Assembly: GCA_046091365.1 (NCBI GenBank)
Contig: JBJTBM010000034.1
Coordinates: 1-16,151 of the forward strand
DNA: 16,151 nt
DNA from: Casp-actino8 sp046091365
GTDB taxonomy: Bacteria > Actinomycetota > Acidimicrobiia > Acidimicrobiales > Ilumatobacteraceae
Reading direction: 5' to 3'
Shown here: piece after piece, positions 6,049 to 13,294 of the stretch
Layout: every line of letters starts with the position of its first letter
Numbering within the stretch: position 1 is the stretch's first letter
Notes under the pieces: model-generated
What the model was told of the DNA's origin: nothing
The model's database searches: none
What the model saw: the letters and a program-made list of their open reading frames with translations, nothing else
Position numbers and translations under genes: made by a program

Positions 6049-7236
6049 ATGCGTAAAGGAACCCGTCGGGTAGCCGCCGCCGTCTTCGCTCTCGGCCTCG
6101 TTGCCGCCGCCTGTGGTGGCGACGACTCGGGCTCGAGCGATTCGACCGAGGCCCCCGCATCGTCAGAGGCACCGTCCACCGAGGCACCGTCCACCGAGGC
6201 GCCGGCCGGAGGCGATGAAGTCGCCGCCGCGCAGGCCATCGTCGACGAGCTTCGCGTGATCCCGACCGAAATCGGCGTCACCGTCGGACCCTCGGCCGCC
6301 GTGCCGACCGGACTCAAGGTCGCTTGGTTGGCCTGTGAGCTTCCGAGCTGCACCGAAGTGGGCGAGGACTGGCCCGCCATCGCCGAGGCCCTCGGCTGGG
6401 AACTCAAGGTCATCAACGTCGAGAGTGCATCTCCCGGCGCGGGCGTGCAAGAGGCCATCGATTGGGGTGCGAACTACATCGCCATCTCCGGATCGCCGGT
6501 CGCCGCCTTCCAGGAGCAGTTCGACGCCGCCGTGGCCGCGGGCATCAAGTTCGCCTTCGCCTACAACGGTGAGGCTCCCGCCGACGGCATCTTGACCTCG
6601 ATCAGCGGCAACGAGGCGGTGTACAACGCCGGCAGTCGCATCGCGAACTACATCATCGCCGACAGTGGCGCCGCGGCCAACGTGCTCATGGTGAACATCC
6701 AGATGTTCCCCGTGCTCGTGGCCGAGGAGAACGGCATCAAGGACACCCTGGCTGCCGGCTGCAAGGCCTGCACCTTCGACGTGCTGCCCGTGACCATCCC
6801 GGACATCGGCGTGAACATCCCCAACTTGGTGGCCTCGTACCTTCAGGAGCACCCCGAGACCAACTACATCTCGTACGCGTTCTCAGCACTGCCCATCGGC
6901 GTGACTGCCGCTCTGGAGAGCGCTGGTCTGCTCGGTCAGGTGACCCAGGTCGGCGTCGACTTCGACACCACCGGTCTGTCGGAGATCGTGGCCGGCACGC
7001 ACCGTGCCTGGACCTCGAACCCCAAGGCCTACTCGTCGTGGGTCATGGCCCACGCGATGGTGCTCGACGCGGTTGGTGACGAGTTCACCGAGCGCGAGGC
7101 GGCCGAGACGCTGCCCACGATGATCGTGGACGACGCCGACACCGCTCAGGGCATCCTCGACGGCAGCCCGCTGCAGAACTGGAAGGGACCGGAAGGCTAC
7201 GCCGACCAGTTCCTGGCTCTGTGGGGCCTCTCCTGA
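6049..7236 (+). CDS. Sugar ABC transporter substrate-binding lipoprotein (periplasmic-binding-protein type 1 fold)
   Basis: This is the extracytoplasmic solute receptor for the divergent ATPase-permease pair. The 395-residue protein starts with a lipoprotein signal (MRKGTRRVAAAVFALGLVAAAC) with predicted lipidation at Cys22, then a Ser/Thr/Glu/Ala/Pro-rich tether to about residue 57 containing repeated STEAP units. From about residue 87 a type-1 periplasmic-binding-protein fold follows: a core strand near 89-96, AIDWGANYIAISGSP near 136-150, and VGVDFDTTGL near 301-310. Four extra cysteines occur as Cys96/Cys101 and Cys238/Cys241, which could form disulfides outside the membrane. The ATG at 6049 is chosen for its AAAGGGGAG ribosome site and because the signal peptide starts there; the frame opens earlier, at 5971. 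A strong terminator follows. The ligand is unknown, with a sugar inferred only from the CUT2 partners. Confidence 0.93.
   Translation: MRKGTRRVAAAVFALGLVAAACGGDDSGSSDSTEAPASSEAPSTEAPSTEAPAGGDEVAAAQAIVDELRVIPTEIGVTVGPSAAVPTGLKVAWLACELPSCTEVGEDWPAIAEALGWELKVINVESASPGAGVQEAIDWGANYIAISGSPVAAFQEQFDAAVAAGIKFAFAYNGEAPADGILTSISGNEAVYNAGSRIANYIIADSGAAANVLMVNIQMFPVLVAEENGIKDTLAAGCKACTFDVLPVTIPDIGVNIPNLVASYLQEHPETNYISYAFSALPIGVTAALESAGLLGQVTQVGVDFDTTGLSEIVAGTHRAWTSNPKAYSSWVMAHAMVLDAVGDEFTEREAAETLPTMIVDDADTAQGILDGSPLQNWKGPEGYADQFLALWGLS
6171..6200 (+). repeat. 15-bp tandem duplication in the lipoprotein tether
   Basis: ACCGTCCACCGAGGC is present twice in immediate tandem, encoding repeated Ala-Pro-Ser-Thr-Glu units of the linker after the lipidated cysteine. 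Such in-frame copies expand and contract easily by slippage, so the tether length may vary between strains. Confidence 0.7.
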
Positions 7237-7287
7237 TCGAGGCCTGACGGTCGAGTCAGCCCGACACGCGGCTGACTGGTTCGAATG

Positions 7288-7317
7288 GGACCGGGTGCCT
7301 TGGCACCCGGTCCTTTT
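7288..7317 (+). terminator. Intrinsic terminator after the binding-protein gene
   Basis: GGACCGGGTGCC and GGCACCCGGTCC form a perfect 12-bp GC-rich stem around TT (in practice 11 bp with a 4-nt loop), followed at once by TTTT. It lies 51 bp after the stop codon and insulates the next gene. Confidence 0.93.
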
Positions 7318-7375
7318 CGTTGTGCCGGGTGCCTCGACTCTCACTATGGCGCACGCCTCGGACCCTCGGCGCGAG

Positions 7376-7381
7376 TACCGT
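7376..7381 (+). promoter_or_regulatory. Candidate -10 box (TACCGT) for leaderless AroQ-VOC transcript
   Basis: TACCGT fits TANNNT and is followed by 7 nt and the GTG at 7389. It stands just after the upstream terminator, where a new promoter is needed, and no Shine-Dalgarno sequence precedes either candidate GTG start. Confidence 0.45.
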
Positions 7382-7388
7382 GAACGAC

Positions 7389-8204
7389 GTGTCAGAAGCG
7401 GACGCCCCACGGGATGCGCATGATCTCGCCGATCTCCGCCGGCGCATCGACGACCTCGATCGTCGCCTGATCGAGGTTCTCGCCGAACGCATCGCGGTGT
7501 GCCACGACGTGGCCCGCATCAAGGAACACACCGACACTCCGATCATCCAACCCGAACGGGTGCGCGCCGTGCTCGAGGGCCGACGCCAATCGGCCATCGA
7601 CGCCGGACTCGACCCCGATTTCGTCGAGGACGTCATGCGGGTGGTGTTGTCCGAGACGCACCGTATTGAAGTGGCCGGTCGACGCGCCGACGCCGCACCC
7701 GAGAAGTCGGCGTTGCGCGAGAATCGGCAAGGTTCGCCGTCCGACATCCACACCGCGCTCGACACCGTCGCCACGCGCATCGATCACGTTGTGGTCACCG
7801 TGGCCGATCTCGATGAGGCCGTGCGCCACTTCACCGACACCCTGGGCTTCCACGTCGAATCCGGCGCTCCACCGCGACCGGGCATCGCGGTGCTGGTGGC
7901 CGGGGGCGTGACGATGGTCGTGGTGTCACCCGAGGCCGGACCGGCGGTGGCCGACCACCTGCGAACCCACGGCCCGGGCATTCATCACGTGGCCATCGAG
8001 GTACTGAACGCCCACTACACCCGCGGCGCTCTGGCCGGGGCCGCCGAGCTCACCCCGCTCGTCGACGACGCACACGGTCACGAGCAGTTCTTCTCGGTGC
8101 GCGACACCGCGACCCACGTTCAATTGGGTTATGTCGCCCGCACCGGACACCGGGTCGGGGTGGCAGTCGAGAACATCCTCGAGGCCTTCACGTCGGGTTC
8201 GTGA
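7389..8204 (+). CDS. AroQ-type chorismate mutase domain fused to a VOC (glyoxalase/HPPD-like) domain
   Basis: Residues about 12-95 of this 271-residue protein form an all-helical AroQ domain. Arg17 (LADLRRRIDDLD), Arg34 (LAER) and Lys45 (ARIK) occupy the positions of the E. coli chorismate mutase residues Arg11, Arg28 and Lys39. The usual Arg-Glu after the loop is instead PERV (55-58), as I recall in isochorismate-pyruvate lyase PchB and aminodeoxychorismate mutases, so the exact substrate is uncertain. After a charged linker (96-129), residues about 130-255 form a VOC module (IDHVVVTVADLDEAVRHF). Its VADHLRTHGPGIHHVAIEV stretch resembles the N-terminal half of 4-hydroxyphenylpyruvate dioxygenase. 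Possible metal ligands are His133 and His199/His200; the third position appears to be Gln245 rather than Glu, so metal catalysis is doubtful. The start is GTG at 7389 by the leaderless signal; GTG 7380 or TTG 7320 are alternatives. fbiC follows 195 bp downstream. Confidence 0.85.
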   Translation: MSEADAPRDAHDLADLRRRIDDLDRRLIEVLAERIAVCHDVARIKEHTDTPIIQPERVRAVLEGRRQSAIDAGLDPDFVEDVMRVVLSETHRIEVAGRRADAAPEKSALRENRQGSPSDIHTALDTVATRIDHVVVTVADLDEAVRHFTDTLGFHVESGAPPRPGIAVLVAGGVTMVVVSPEAGPAVADHLRTHGPGIHHVAIEVLNAHYTRGALAGAAELTPLVDDAHGHEQFFSVRDTATHVQLGYVARTGHRVGVAVENILEAFTSGS

Positions 8205-8359
8205 CGCTCGCTGGAGTTTCGTGGGCCTCGCGTAGTACCATTCGCACCAGCACGACCGCCCGGGGGGCTCGCGGTGACGCGATCCGACCGAGCATGGGGG
8301 CTTCGCGGCTCTTTCGCATCCGCGGCACTCCCGTTGTGCGCTGGCAAAAACCGAGTGTC

Positions 8360-8378
8360 GTCGGGAACTGTTCCCGAC
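8360..8378. promoter_or_regulatory. Palindrome / hairpin in the fbiC leader
   Basis: GTCGGGAA and TTCCCGAC are perfect 8-bp inverted arms around CTG, ending 7 nt before the fbiC ribosome site. As DNA it could be an operator; as RNA it would form a stable hairpin beside the site of initiation. It lacks a T-tract and so does not look like a terminator. It does not match the LexA spacing. Confidence 0.5.
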
Positions 8379-8385
8379 ATGTCTC

Positions 8386-8392
8386 AGAAAGG
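8386..8392 (+). promoter_or_regulatory. Ribosome binding site deciding the fbiC start
   Basis: AGAAAGG stands 7 nt before the GTG at 8400. This favours GTG 8400 over the ATG at 8379, which would sit inside the hairpin/ribosome-site region, and over the in-frame start at 8274. Confidence 0.6.
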
Positions 8393-8399
8393 CCGTCCC

Positions 8400-10895
8400 G
8401 TGACGCCCCAGCGCAATCGTGTTTCCCGTCTTTCCACCGTTTCCGTGAATGTCGTGTCGCCGCGCCTCCATGGCGCCCCGCAGCCGAGCGAACGATTCCG
8501 GGGCCTCATCGATCTGTCCCTCGACGACATCACGGGGCAGGCCCGCGCCATCCGTGACGCACGCACCGGCACGCGCGTGACGTATTCGCCCAAGGTCTTC
8601 ATTCCGCTCACGATGTTGTGTCGCGACAGTTGTGGTTACTGCACTTTCGCGCAGCCGCCGGCACGACTGCAGAGCCCGTATCTCTCCCCCGACGAGGTGC
8701 TCGCCATCGCCAAGCAGGGAGCGCGGCTCGGCTGCCACGAGGCCCTCTTCACTCTCGGCGAGGCCCCCGAGGAGAAGTACCAGGTGGCCCGCGACTGGTT
8801 GAGCGACCACGGCTACGCGTCGACGGTCGAGTACCTGGCCGCCATGTGCACGTTGGTGCTCGACGAGACCGGCTTGTTGCCCCACGCCAACGCCGGTGCG
8901 TTGAGTCGCGCCGATCTGGCGTCGTTGCGTCCGGTGTCGCCCAGCCAGGGAATGATGGTCGAGACGCTGCGCGACGATCTGCCCTGCCACCGCGGCGCGC
9001 CGGACAAGGATCCGGCCCGACGTTTGGCGACCTTGGAGTACGCCGGCGAGCTGGGTATTCCTTTCACCACCGGCATCCTGGTGGGACTCGGCGAATCCCG
9101 CTTCGACCGCCTGGCCGCGCTCGAAGCCATCGCCGCCGCCCACGCCCGCCATGGTCACGTGCAAGAAGTGATCGTGCAGAACTTCCTGCCCAAGCCGCGT
9201 ACCGGCATGCAGCACGAGGCGCCCTGCCCCACCGACGAGTTCTTGTGGTCGATCGCCGCCGCGCGCATCGTGTTGCCGCCCGATATCCATCTGCAGGCCC
9301 CGCCGAACCTCAGCGACGATTTCGGCCCACTGCTCGACGCCGGCATCGACGACTGGGGCGGAGTGTCCCCGGTGACGGCCGACCACGTGAACCCGGAGCG
9401 CCCATGGCCCGCGCTCGATCTCCTCAGAGAGGTCACCGAGGCCCGCGGCATGGTGTTGGCCCCCCGCCTGACCGTGTACCCCGAATTCGTCGCCGACATC
9501 TCGCTCGATCCGGCCCGACAGTTCGATCCCCGACACAACCGTTGGATCGAACCGTCACTGCGCTTCGCCGTGCTCGACCGCTCCGACGCCGAGTCGCTCG
9601 GCCGCGACGATCCCGGCGCCGTGTGGCCCGAGACGGTCACCGCCGCCGACGTGGTGCACGACGGGGCCGAGGTGGTGCTGGTCGGCCACCGCTCGACCCC
9701 GTGGTACTCGGGGAGCGAGAACAAGCCGCCGGTGATCGTCGACGCGGCGGTGGCACACGGCACCCACCGACGACGCCTCTCCGCCGCGTCGCGCGTGCAC
9801 GAGATCATCACCGGTCATGAAAGTGGCCAGGAACTGGGTGTCGACGAGATCGTGGCACTGTTCGGTGCCCGGGGCCCCGAAGTGCGCGCCATCGCCGAGT
9901 ACGCCGACGCGTTGCGCGAGCAGGTGTGCGGTGACCGCGTCACTTGGGTGCACAACCGCAATATCAACTACACCAACGTGTGCACGTTCAAGTGCAAGTT
10001 CTGCGGGTTCAGCAAGGGTCCGCTTTCGCTCAACCTGCGCGGCACGCCGTACCTTCTCACCCTCGACGACATCGCCCAACGCGCCCGCGAGGCTTGGAAC
10101 ATGGGGGCCACCGAGGTCACGTTGCAGGGCGGGATCCATCCCGACTTCGACGGCGACTACTACCTGCACGTCACCCAGGCCGTCAAGGACGCCGTGCCCG
10201 ACATGCACGTTCACGGGTTCACCGCGCTCGAGATCACTGAGGGCGCCAAGCGCAACGGTGAGGATCTGCGCACCTACCTCACCCGTATGAAAGAAGCCGG
10301 CCTGGCGTCACTGCCCGGTACGGCGGCCGAGATCCTCGACGATGAGGCTCGGGCCGTGCTGTGCCCCGACAAGGTCGACACCGAGGAGTGGCTCGAATGT
10401 CACCGCGTGGCCCACGAGGTCGGACTGCACTCGAACATCACCATCATGTTCGGCAGCATCGAACACCCGGTCCACTGGGCACGCCACTTGGTGCGCACGC
10501 GCGACCTGCAGAAACAGACCGGGGGCTTCACGGAGTTCATTCCCCTCCCCTTCGTGCACATGGCGTCACCGATCTACTTGCAAAAGCGCTCCCGTCGCGG
10601 TCCCACGTTCCGCGAAACCGTGCTCATGCACGCCATCGGGCGCATCGCGTACCACGGTCTCATCGACAACGTGCAGGTGAGTTGGGTCAAGATCGGTGTC
10701 GAGGGAGCGCGGCAACTTCTGCGCGCCGGGTGCAACGACATCGGTGGCACTTTGATGGACGAGAACATCAGCCGCGCCGCCGGGGCGAATCACGGCCAGA
10801 AGATGACGGAGGACAGTTTCTCCGCTCTGGTCTCGCCGTTGGGACGCACCCTCACCCAACGCACGACGAGCTACCGGATGGTCGAGCGCGCCTGA
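8400..10895 (+). CDS. fbiC: 7,8-didemethyl-8-hydroxy-5-deazariboflavin (FO) synthase, fused CofG-CofH
   Basis: FbiC makes FO, the chromophore of coenzyme F420, from L-tyrosine and 5-amino-6-(D-ribitylamino)uracil using two radical-SAM centres. The 831-residue protein contains both halves. The N-terminal CofG-like domain has CRDSCGYC (CX3CX2C; Cys74, Cys78, Cys81) followed by TFAQPPARL. The C-terminal CofH-like domain has CTFKCKFC (Cys528, Cys532, Cys535) after the NRNINYTNV lead-in and continues as GFSKGPLSLN. Both [4Fe-4S]-binding sets are complete. CofG-then-CofH order in one chain is the actinobacterial arrangement; archaea and cyanobacteria use separate proteins. Length is close to the mycobacterial enzyme. 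No other F420 genes (fbiA, fbiB, fbiD) are in view. The start at GTG 8400 rests on an AGAAAGG site. The long leader carries an inverted repeat that may regulate it. Confidence 0.97.
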   Translation: MTPQRNRVSRLSTVSVNVVSPRLHGAPQPSERFRGLIDLSLDDITGQARAIRDARTGTRVTYSPKVFIPLTMLCRDSCGYCTFAQPPARLQSPYLSPDEVLAIAKQGARLGCHEALFTLGEAPEEKYQVARDWLSDHGYASTVEYLAAMCTLVLDETGLLPHANAGALSRADLASLRPVSPSQGMMVETLRDDLPCHRGAPDKDPARRLATLEYAGELGIPFTTGILVGLGESRFDRLAALEAIAAAHARHGHVQEVIVQNFLPKPRTGMQHEAPCPTDEFLWSIAAARIVLPPDIHLQAPPNLSDDFGPLLDAGIDDWGGVSPVTADHVNPERPWPALDLLREVTEARGMVLAPRLTVYPEFVADISLDPARQFDPRHNRWIEPSLRFAVLDRSDAESLGRDDPGAVWPETVTAADVVHDGAEVVLVGHRSTPWYSGSENKPPVIVDAAVAHGTHRRRLSAASRVHEIITGHESGQELGVDEIVALFGARGPEVRAIAEYADALREQVCGDRVTWVHNRNINYTNVCTFKCKFCGFSKGPLSLNLRGTPYLLTLDDIAQRAREAWNMGATEVTLQGGIHPDFDGDYYLHVTQAVKDAVPDMHVHGFTALEITEGAKRNGEDLRTYLTRMKEAGLASLPGTAAEILDDEARAVLCPDKVDTEEWLECHRVAHEVGLHSNITIMFGSIEHPVHWARHLVRTRDLQKQTGGFTEFIPLPFVHMASPIYLQKRSRRGPTFRETVLMHAIGRIAYHGLIDNVQVSWVKIGVEGARQLLRAGCNDIGGTLMDENISRAAGANHGQKMTEDSFSALVSPLGRTLTQRTTSYRMVERA

Positions 10896-10913
10896 CTCGA
10901 GGGCGCCCTCGAG
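10896..10913. terminator. 18-bp perfect palindrome between convergent fbiC and ribF
   Basis: CTCGAGGGCGCCCTCGAG starts directly after the fbiC stop and ends 4 bp before the ribF stop. As RNA from either strand it would give a GC-rich hairpin, suiting a bidirectional terminator of converging units, but neither side has a T-tract, so termination strength is uncertain. Confidence 0.55.
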
Positions 10914-10917
10914 CCGC

Positions 10918-11868
10918 TCAGAGGGCCGCGCGGGCCGCGGTCACGTCGTGGGCCAACTGGGTGCGCAGCGCCTCGAGCCCGTCGAACTTACGCTCGCCCC
11001 GCAAGCGGGCCACGAACCGGACGTGCGCCGTCTCGCCGTACAGATCGAGGTCGTCGCGGTCGATCACGTGGGCCTCGATCAACGACACCGGGGCGTTGTC
11101 GTAGAACGTGGGGCGCCGCCCGATGTTGACCGCCGCCGGAAAACGCTCACCCGTGCCGGGACGGACGTACCATGCCGCGTACACGCCGTCGGCGGGCACG
11201 CACATCGTGGTCGGCACCTCGATGTTGGCGGTGGGAAACCCGATGGTCCGTCCGCGGGCATCACCATGGGCCACCTTCCCGCGCAACTCGAAGGGCCGGC
11301 CCAACATGGCGTTGGCGGCCGCGACGTCGCCACACGTCAGCAACCGTCGGATCTCGGTCGAACTGGCGGTCACGCCGACCCGGCCCGACACCAGTGCCAC
11401 CGGTTCGACCGAGAACCGATCTTCGCCCGAGCCGGCCTCACCGAGAGCGGTGAGCATCTCGACGTTGCCGGCGCGATCCTTGCCGAAGTGGAAGTCGGCG
11501 CCGACGATGATGTGGGCGACACCGAGACAGTCGACCAACACCCGACGCACGAAGTCCTGCGGGGACTCGGCAGCCTGGGCGACATCGAAGCGCACCACCG
11601 CCACGGCGTCGAGACCGGTTTCGCGCAACAGCTCGATCTTCTGCGCGTGATCGGTGAGCAACTTCGGGGCCGACTCCGGACGCACCAACGAGGCCGGGTG
11701 ACGATCAAAGGTGACGAGGACGCTGCGTCGACCAGAGGCGCGAGCCGAGGCCACGACTCGGTCGACGATCGTGCGGTGACCGATGTGCAGGCCGTCGTAG
11801 GCACCGATGGTGACGACACTGCGCTCACCCGGCCACGGGCACGCGGAGAACTCGTCGACGATCTGCAC
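10918..11868 (-). CDS. ribF: Bifunctional riboflavin kinase / FAD synthetase
   Basis: RibF phosphorylates riboflavin to FMN and adenylylates FMN to FAD in the cytosol. The 316-residue protein has both modules. The N-terminal nucleotidyltransferase (about 1-180) has GAYDGLHIGH (22-31), a variant of the usual GNFDGVHLGH, and SSTEIR (169-174). The C-terminal kinase (about 185-315) has GRTIGFPTAN (206-215), NIGRRPTF (248-255) and the probable catalytic Glu265 in IEAHVID, followed by DLYGE. It is the last gene of the infB-rbfA-truB-ribF cluster, a widely conserved order. The GTG start at 11868 has no Shine-Dalgarno sequence but follows a TAGCCT hexamer by 8 nt, so a separate leaderless transcript is plausible. 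A 46-bp gap separates it from truB. Confidence 0.96.
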   Translation of the reverse strand: MQIVDEFSACPWPGERSVVTIGAYDGLHIGHRTIVDRVVASARASGRRSVLVTFDRHPASLVRPESAPKLLTDHAQKIELLRETGLDAVAVVRFDVAQAAESPQDFVRRVLVDCLGVAHIIVGADFHFGKDRAGNVEMLTALGEAGSGEDRFSVEPVALVSGRVGVTASSTEIRRLLTCGDVAAANAMLGRPFELRGKVAHGDARGRTIGFPTANIEVPTTMCVPADGVYAAWYVRPGTGERFPAAVNIGRRPTFYDNAPVSLIEAHVIDRDDLDLYGETAHVRFVARLRGERKFDGLEALRTQLAHDVTAARAAL

Positions 11869-11876
11869 GAGGATTC

Positions 11877-11882
11877 AGGCTA
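11877..11882 (-). promoter_or_regulatory. Candidate -10 box (TAGCCT) upstream of ribF
   Basis: Minus-strand GGTAGCCTGA contains TAGCCT 8 nt before the GTG of ribF, in the truB-ribF gap. The same GGTAGCCTGA core precedes rbfA. It could give ribF an internal leaderless promoter. Confidence 0.4.
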
Positions 11883-11914
11883 CCGATGCACCCGAGACCG
11901 CGAGTCGTCGCTCC

Positions 11915-12865
11915 TTATTGTCGACCGAGCACGATCACGGGCCGCGCCATGTCGTCGCCCACCTTGTGGTTCGCGAAGGGCTCGAAGATCGCCAGCACGC
12001 GCCCGCCGTCCACCACCGCCCACGGAGGCGGCCCGGCGAAGTGGGACCGCGGAATCACCCGGCCGACCTGGACCGCCGAGCCGATGACGTCGTCCGGGGA
12101 AACGATGGTCAGAGCGCGCACGCACACGGCCACGGGCAAAAGACGCTCGACCGCGTCGTCGGGACCGAGCGCGTCGAGAGCCACGCAATCGTCGATGGTG
12201 AACGCACCCACGGCCACCCGACGCAACGCGCGCACATGCGCTCCCCCGCCGAGCAGACGGCCGAGATCGAGCGCGAGGGATCGCACGTACGTCCCCGACG
12301 AACAGTCGACCCGCACGCGAACGATGTCGCCCTCGATCGCCGACACCACGAATCGGTGCACGGTCACCGGTCGCGCCGACCGCTCGACCTCGATTCCCTC
12401 GCGGGCCAATTCGTGCAGGCGCTTGCCGTCGACCCTCAACGCCGACACCATCGGTGGCACCTGCATGATCGCCCCCGTGAGGTGCTCGTTCACCAGGGTC
12501 TGCAGCGAGTCGACGGTGAGGGAGTCGACGACCCGTGACATGTCGTGGGTTGCGATGACCTCACCGGCGGCATCGAGCGTCGAGGTTTCGATCCCGAGAA
12601 CGACCTCGGCGGTGTAGGACTTGGAGGTCGTGGGGTGCTCGACGGTCCCTCCCGGGATCACGTCGAGATATCGCAGCAGGCGCGTAGCGTCACCGACGCC
12701 GAGCAGCAGGACTCCGGTGGCATCGGGGTCGAGGGTGCCGGAGTGGCCCACTTTGCGCTCGCCCACGAGGCGCCGCACCCGGTCCACGACGTCGTGGCTC
12801 GTGATCCCGGCGGGCTTGTCGATCGCCAGGAGACCGTGGACCGTGGCCGGCTTGCGTCGGGGCAT
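11915..12865 (-). CDS. truB: tRNA pseudouridine(55) synthase
   Basis: TruB isomerises U55 to pseudouridine in the T-loop of tRNAs. The 316-residue protein has the family opening GLLAIDKPAGITSHDVV (11-27). The catalytic motif GHSGTLDPDATGVL (40-53) carries the nucleophile Asp46, with Ser and Asp where Thr and Leu are common. SKSYTAEVVLG near 81-91 has the active-site tyrosine, QVPPMVSALRVDGKRLHELA lies near 135-154, and SGTYVRSL near 190-197. About ten residues more than usual lie between RYL (65-67) and SKSY. A C-terminal extension past residue 230 suits the PUA-like tail seen in actinobacterial TruB. Its ATG follows the rbfA stop by 2 nt (TGATCATG), so translation is probably coupled; there is no independent ribosome site. 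Confidence 0.96.
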   Translation of the reverse strand: MPRRKPATVHGLLAIDKPAGITSHDVVDRVRRLVGERKVGHSGTLDPDATGVLLLGVGDATRLLRYLDVIPGGTVEHPTTSKSYTAEVVLGIETSTLDAAGEVIATHDMSRVVDSLTVDSLQTLVNEHLTGAIMQVPPMVSALRVDGKRLHELAREGIEVERSARPVTVHRFVVSAIEGDIVRVRVDCSSGTYVRSLALDLGRLLGGGAHVRALRRVAVGAFTIDDCVALDALGPDDAVERLLPVAVCVRALTIVSPDDVIGSAVQVGRVIPRSHFAGPPPWAVVDGGRVLAIFEPFANHKVGDDMARPVIVLGRQ

Positions 12866-12867
12866 GA

Positions 12868-13287
12868 TCAGGTCTGGTCGTAGACGCCGGGATCGAGGGG
12901 CACGTCGCGCGCCGGACTCGGGTTGTCACGCAGGATCCGCTCGATGCGCTCGGCCGAACGAATCACCTCGTCGGGGCGGAAGGACAGGATCGGGGTCTTG
13001 CGAGCGCGCACCTGACGTCCCACCGAGGACTGCAGACGCACGCGGTGCTCCCCCAACACCTCGATGATGTCGGCGTCACCTTGTTCGCCGCGCAGCGAGT
13101 CGAAATACAGGATGGCCCGGTTCATCTCGGGGTCGACGTCCACGCGGGTGACCGTCACGAACTCGAGTCGTTCGTCGTCGATACGCACCAGTTCGTCGGC
13201 CAACACCTCGCGCAACGTCTCGCCGAGTCGCACCGAACGGGGATACGCGTGGGTCGTCGCCTTTCGCGGGGAACGACCCTTCGCCAT
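12868..13287 (-). CDS. rbfA: 30S ribosome-binding factor A
   Basis: RbfA binds the maturing 30S subunit near the 5' helix of 16S rRNA and aids late assembly, especially in the cold. The 139-residue product has the family length and pattern: RSVRLGETLREVLADELVRI near 17-36, then VTVTRVDVDPEMNRAILYFD near 44-63 (the KH-like core strand), a helix with RVRLQSSVGRQVRARKTPIL near 82-101 containing the conserved basic RNA-binding face, and LSFRPDEVIRSAERIERIL near 101-119. It lies between the DsbA-like gene (39 bp gap) and truB. Its ATG at 13287 lacks a Shine-Dalgarno sequence but sits 7 nt after TAGCCT, so it may be expressed both from the infB transcript and from a leaderless internal promoter. 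Confidence 0.95.
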   Translation of the reverse strand: MAKGRSPRKATTHAYPRSVRLGETLREVLADELVRIDDERLEFVTVTRVDVDPEMNRAILYFDSLRGEQGDADIIEVLGEHRVRLQSSVGRQVRARKTPILSFRPDEVIRSAERIERILRDNPSPARDVPLDPGVYDQT

Positions 13288-13294
13288 GGACGTC

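Noticed and set aside
8360..8378. A second LexA box upstream of fbiC (GAAC...GTTC look-alike)
   Set aside because: The arms GAAC/GTTC overlap around a single base step rather than being separated by four bases, so the spacing does not match the LexA consensus.
7926..9536. A 536-codon open frame antisense to fbiC
   Set aside because: It overlaps fbiC, whose two radical-SAM motifs are certain. The translation is Gly/Arg/Val/His-rich without domains, which is the usual mirror frame of GC-rich coding DNA.
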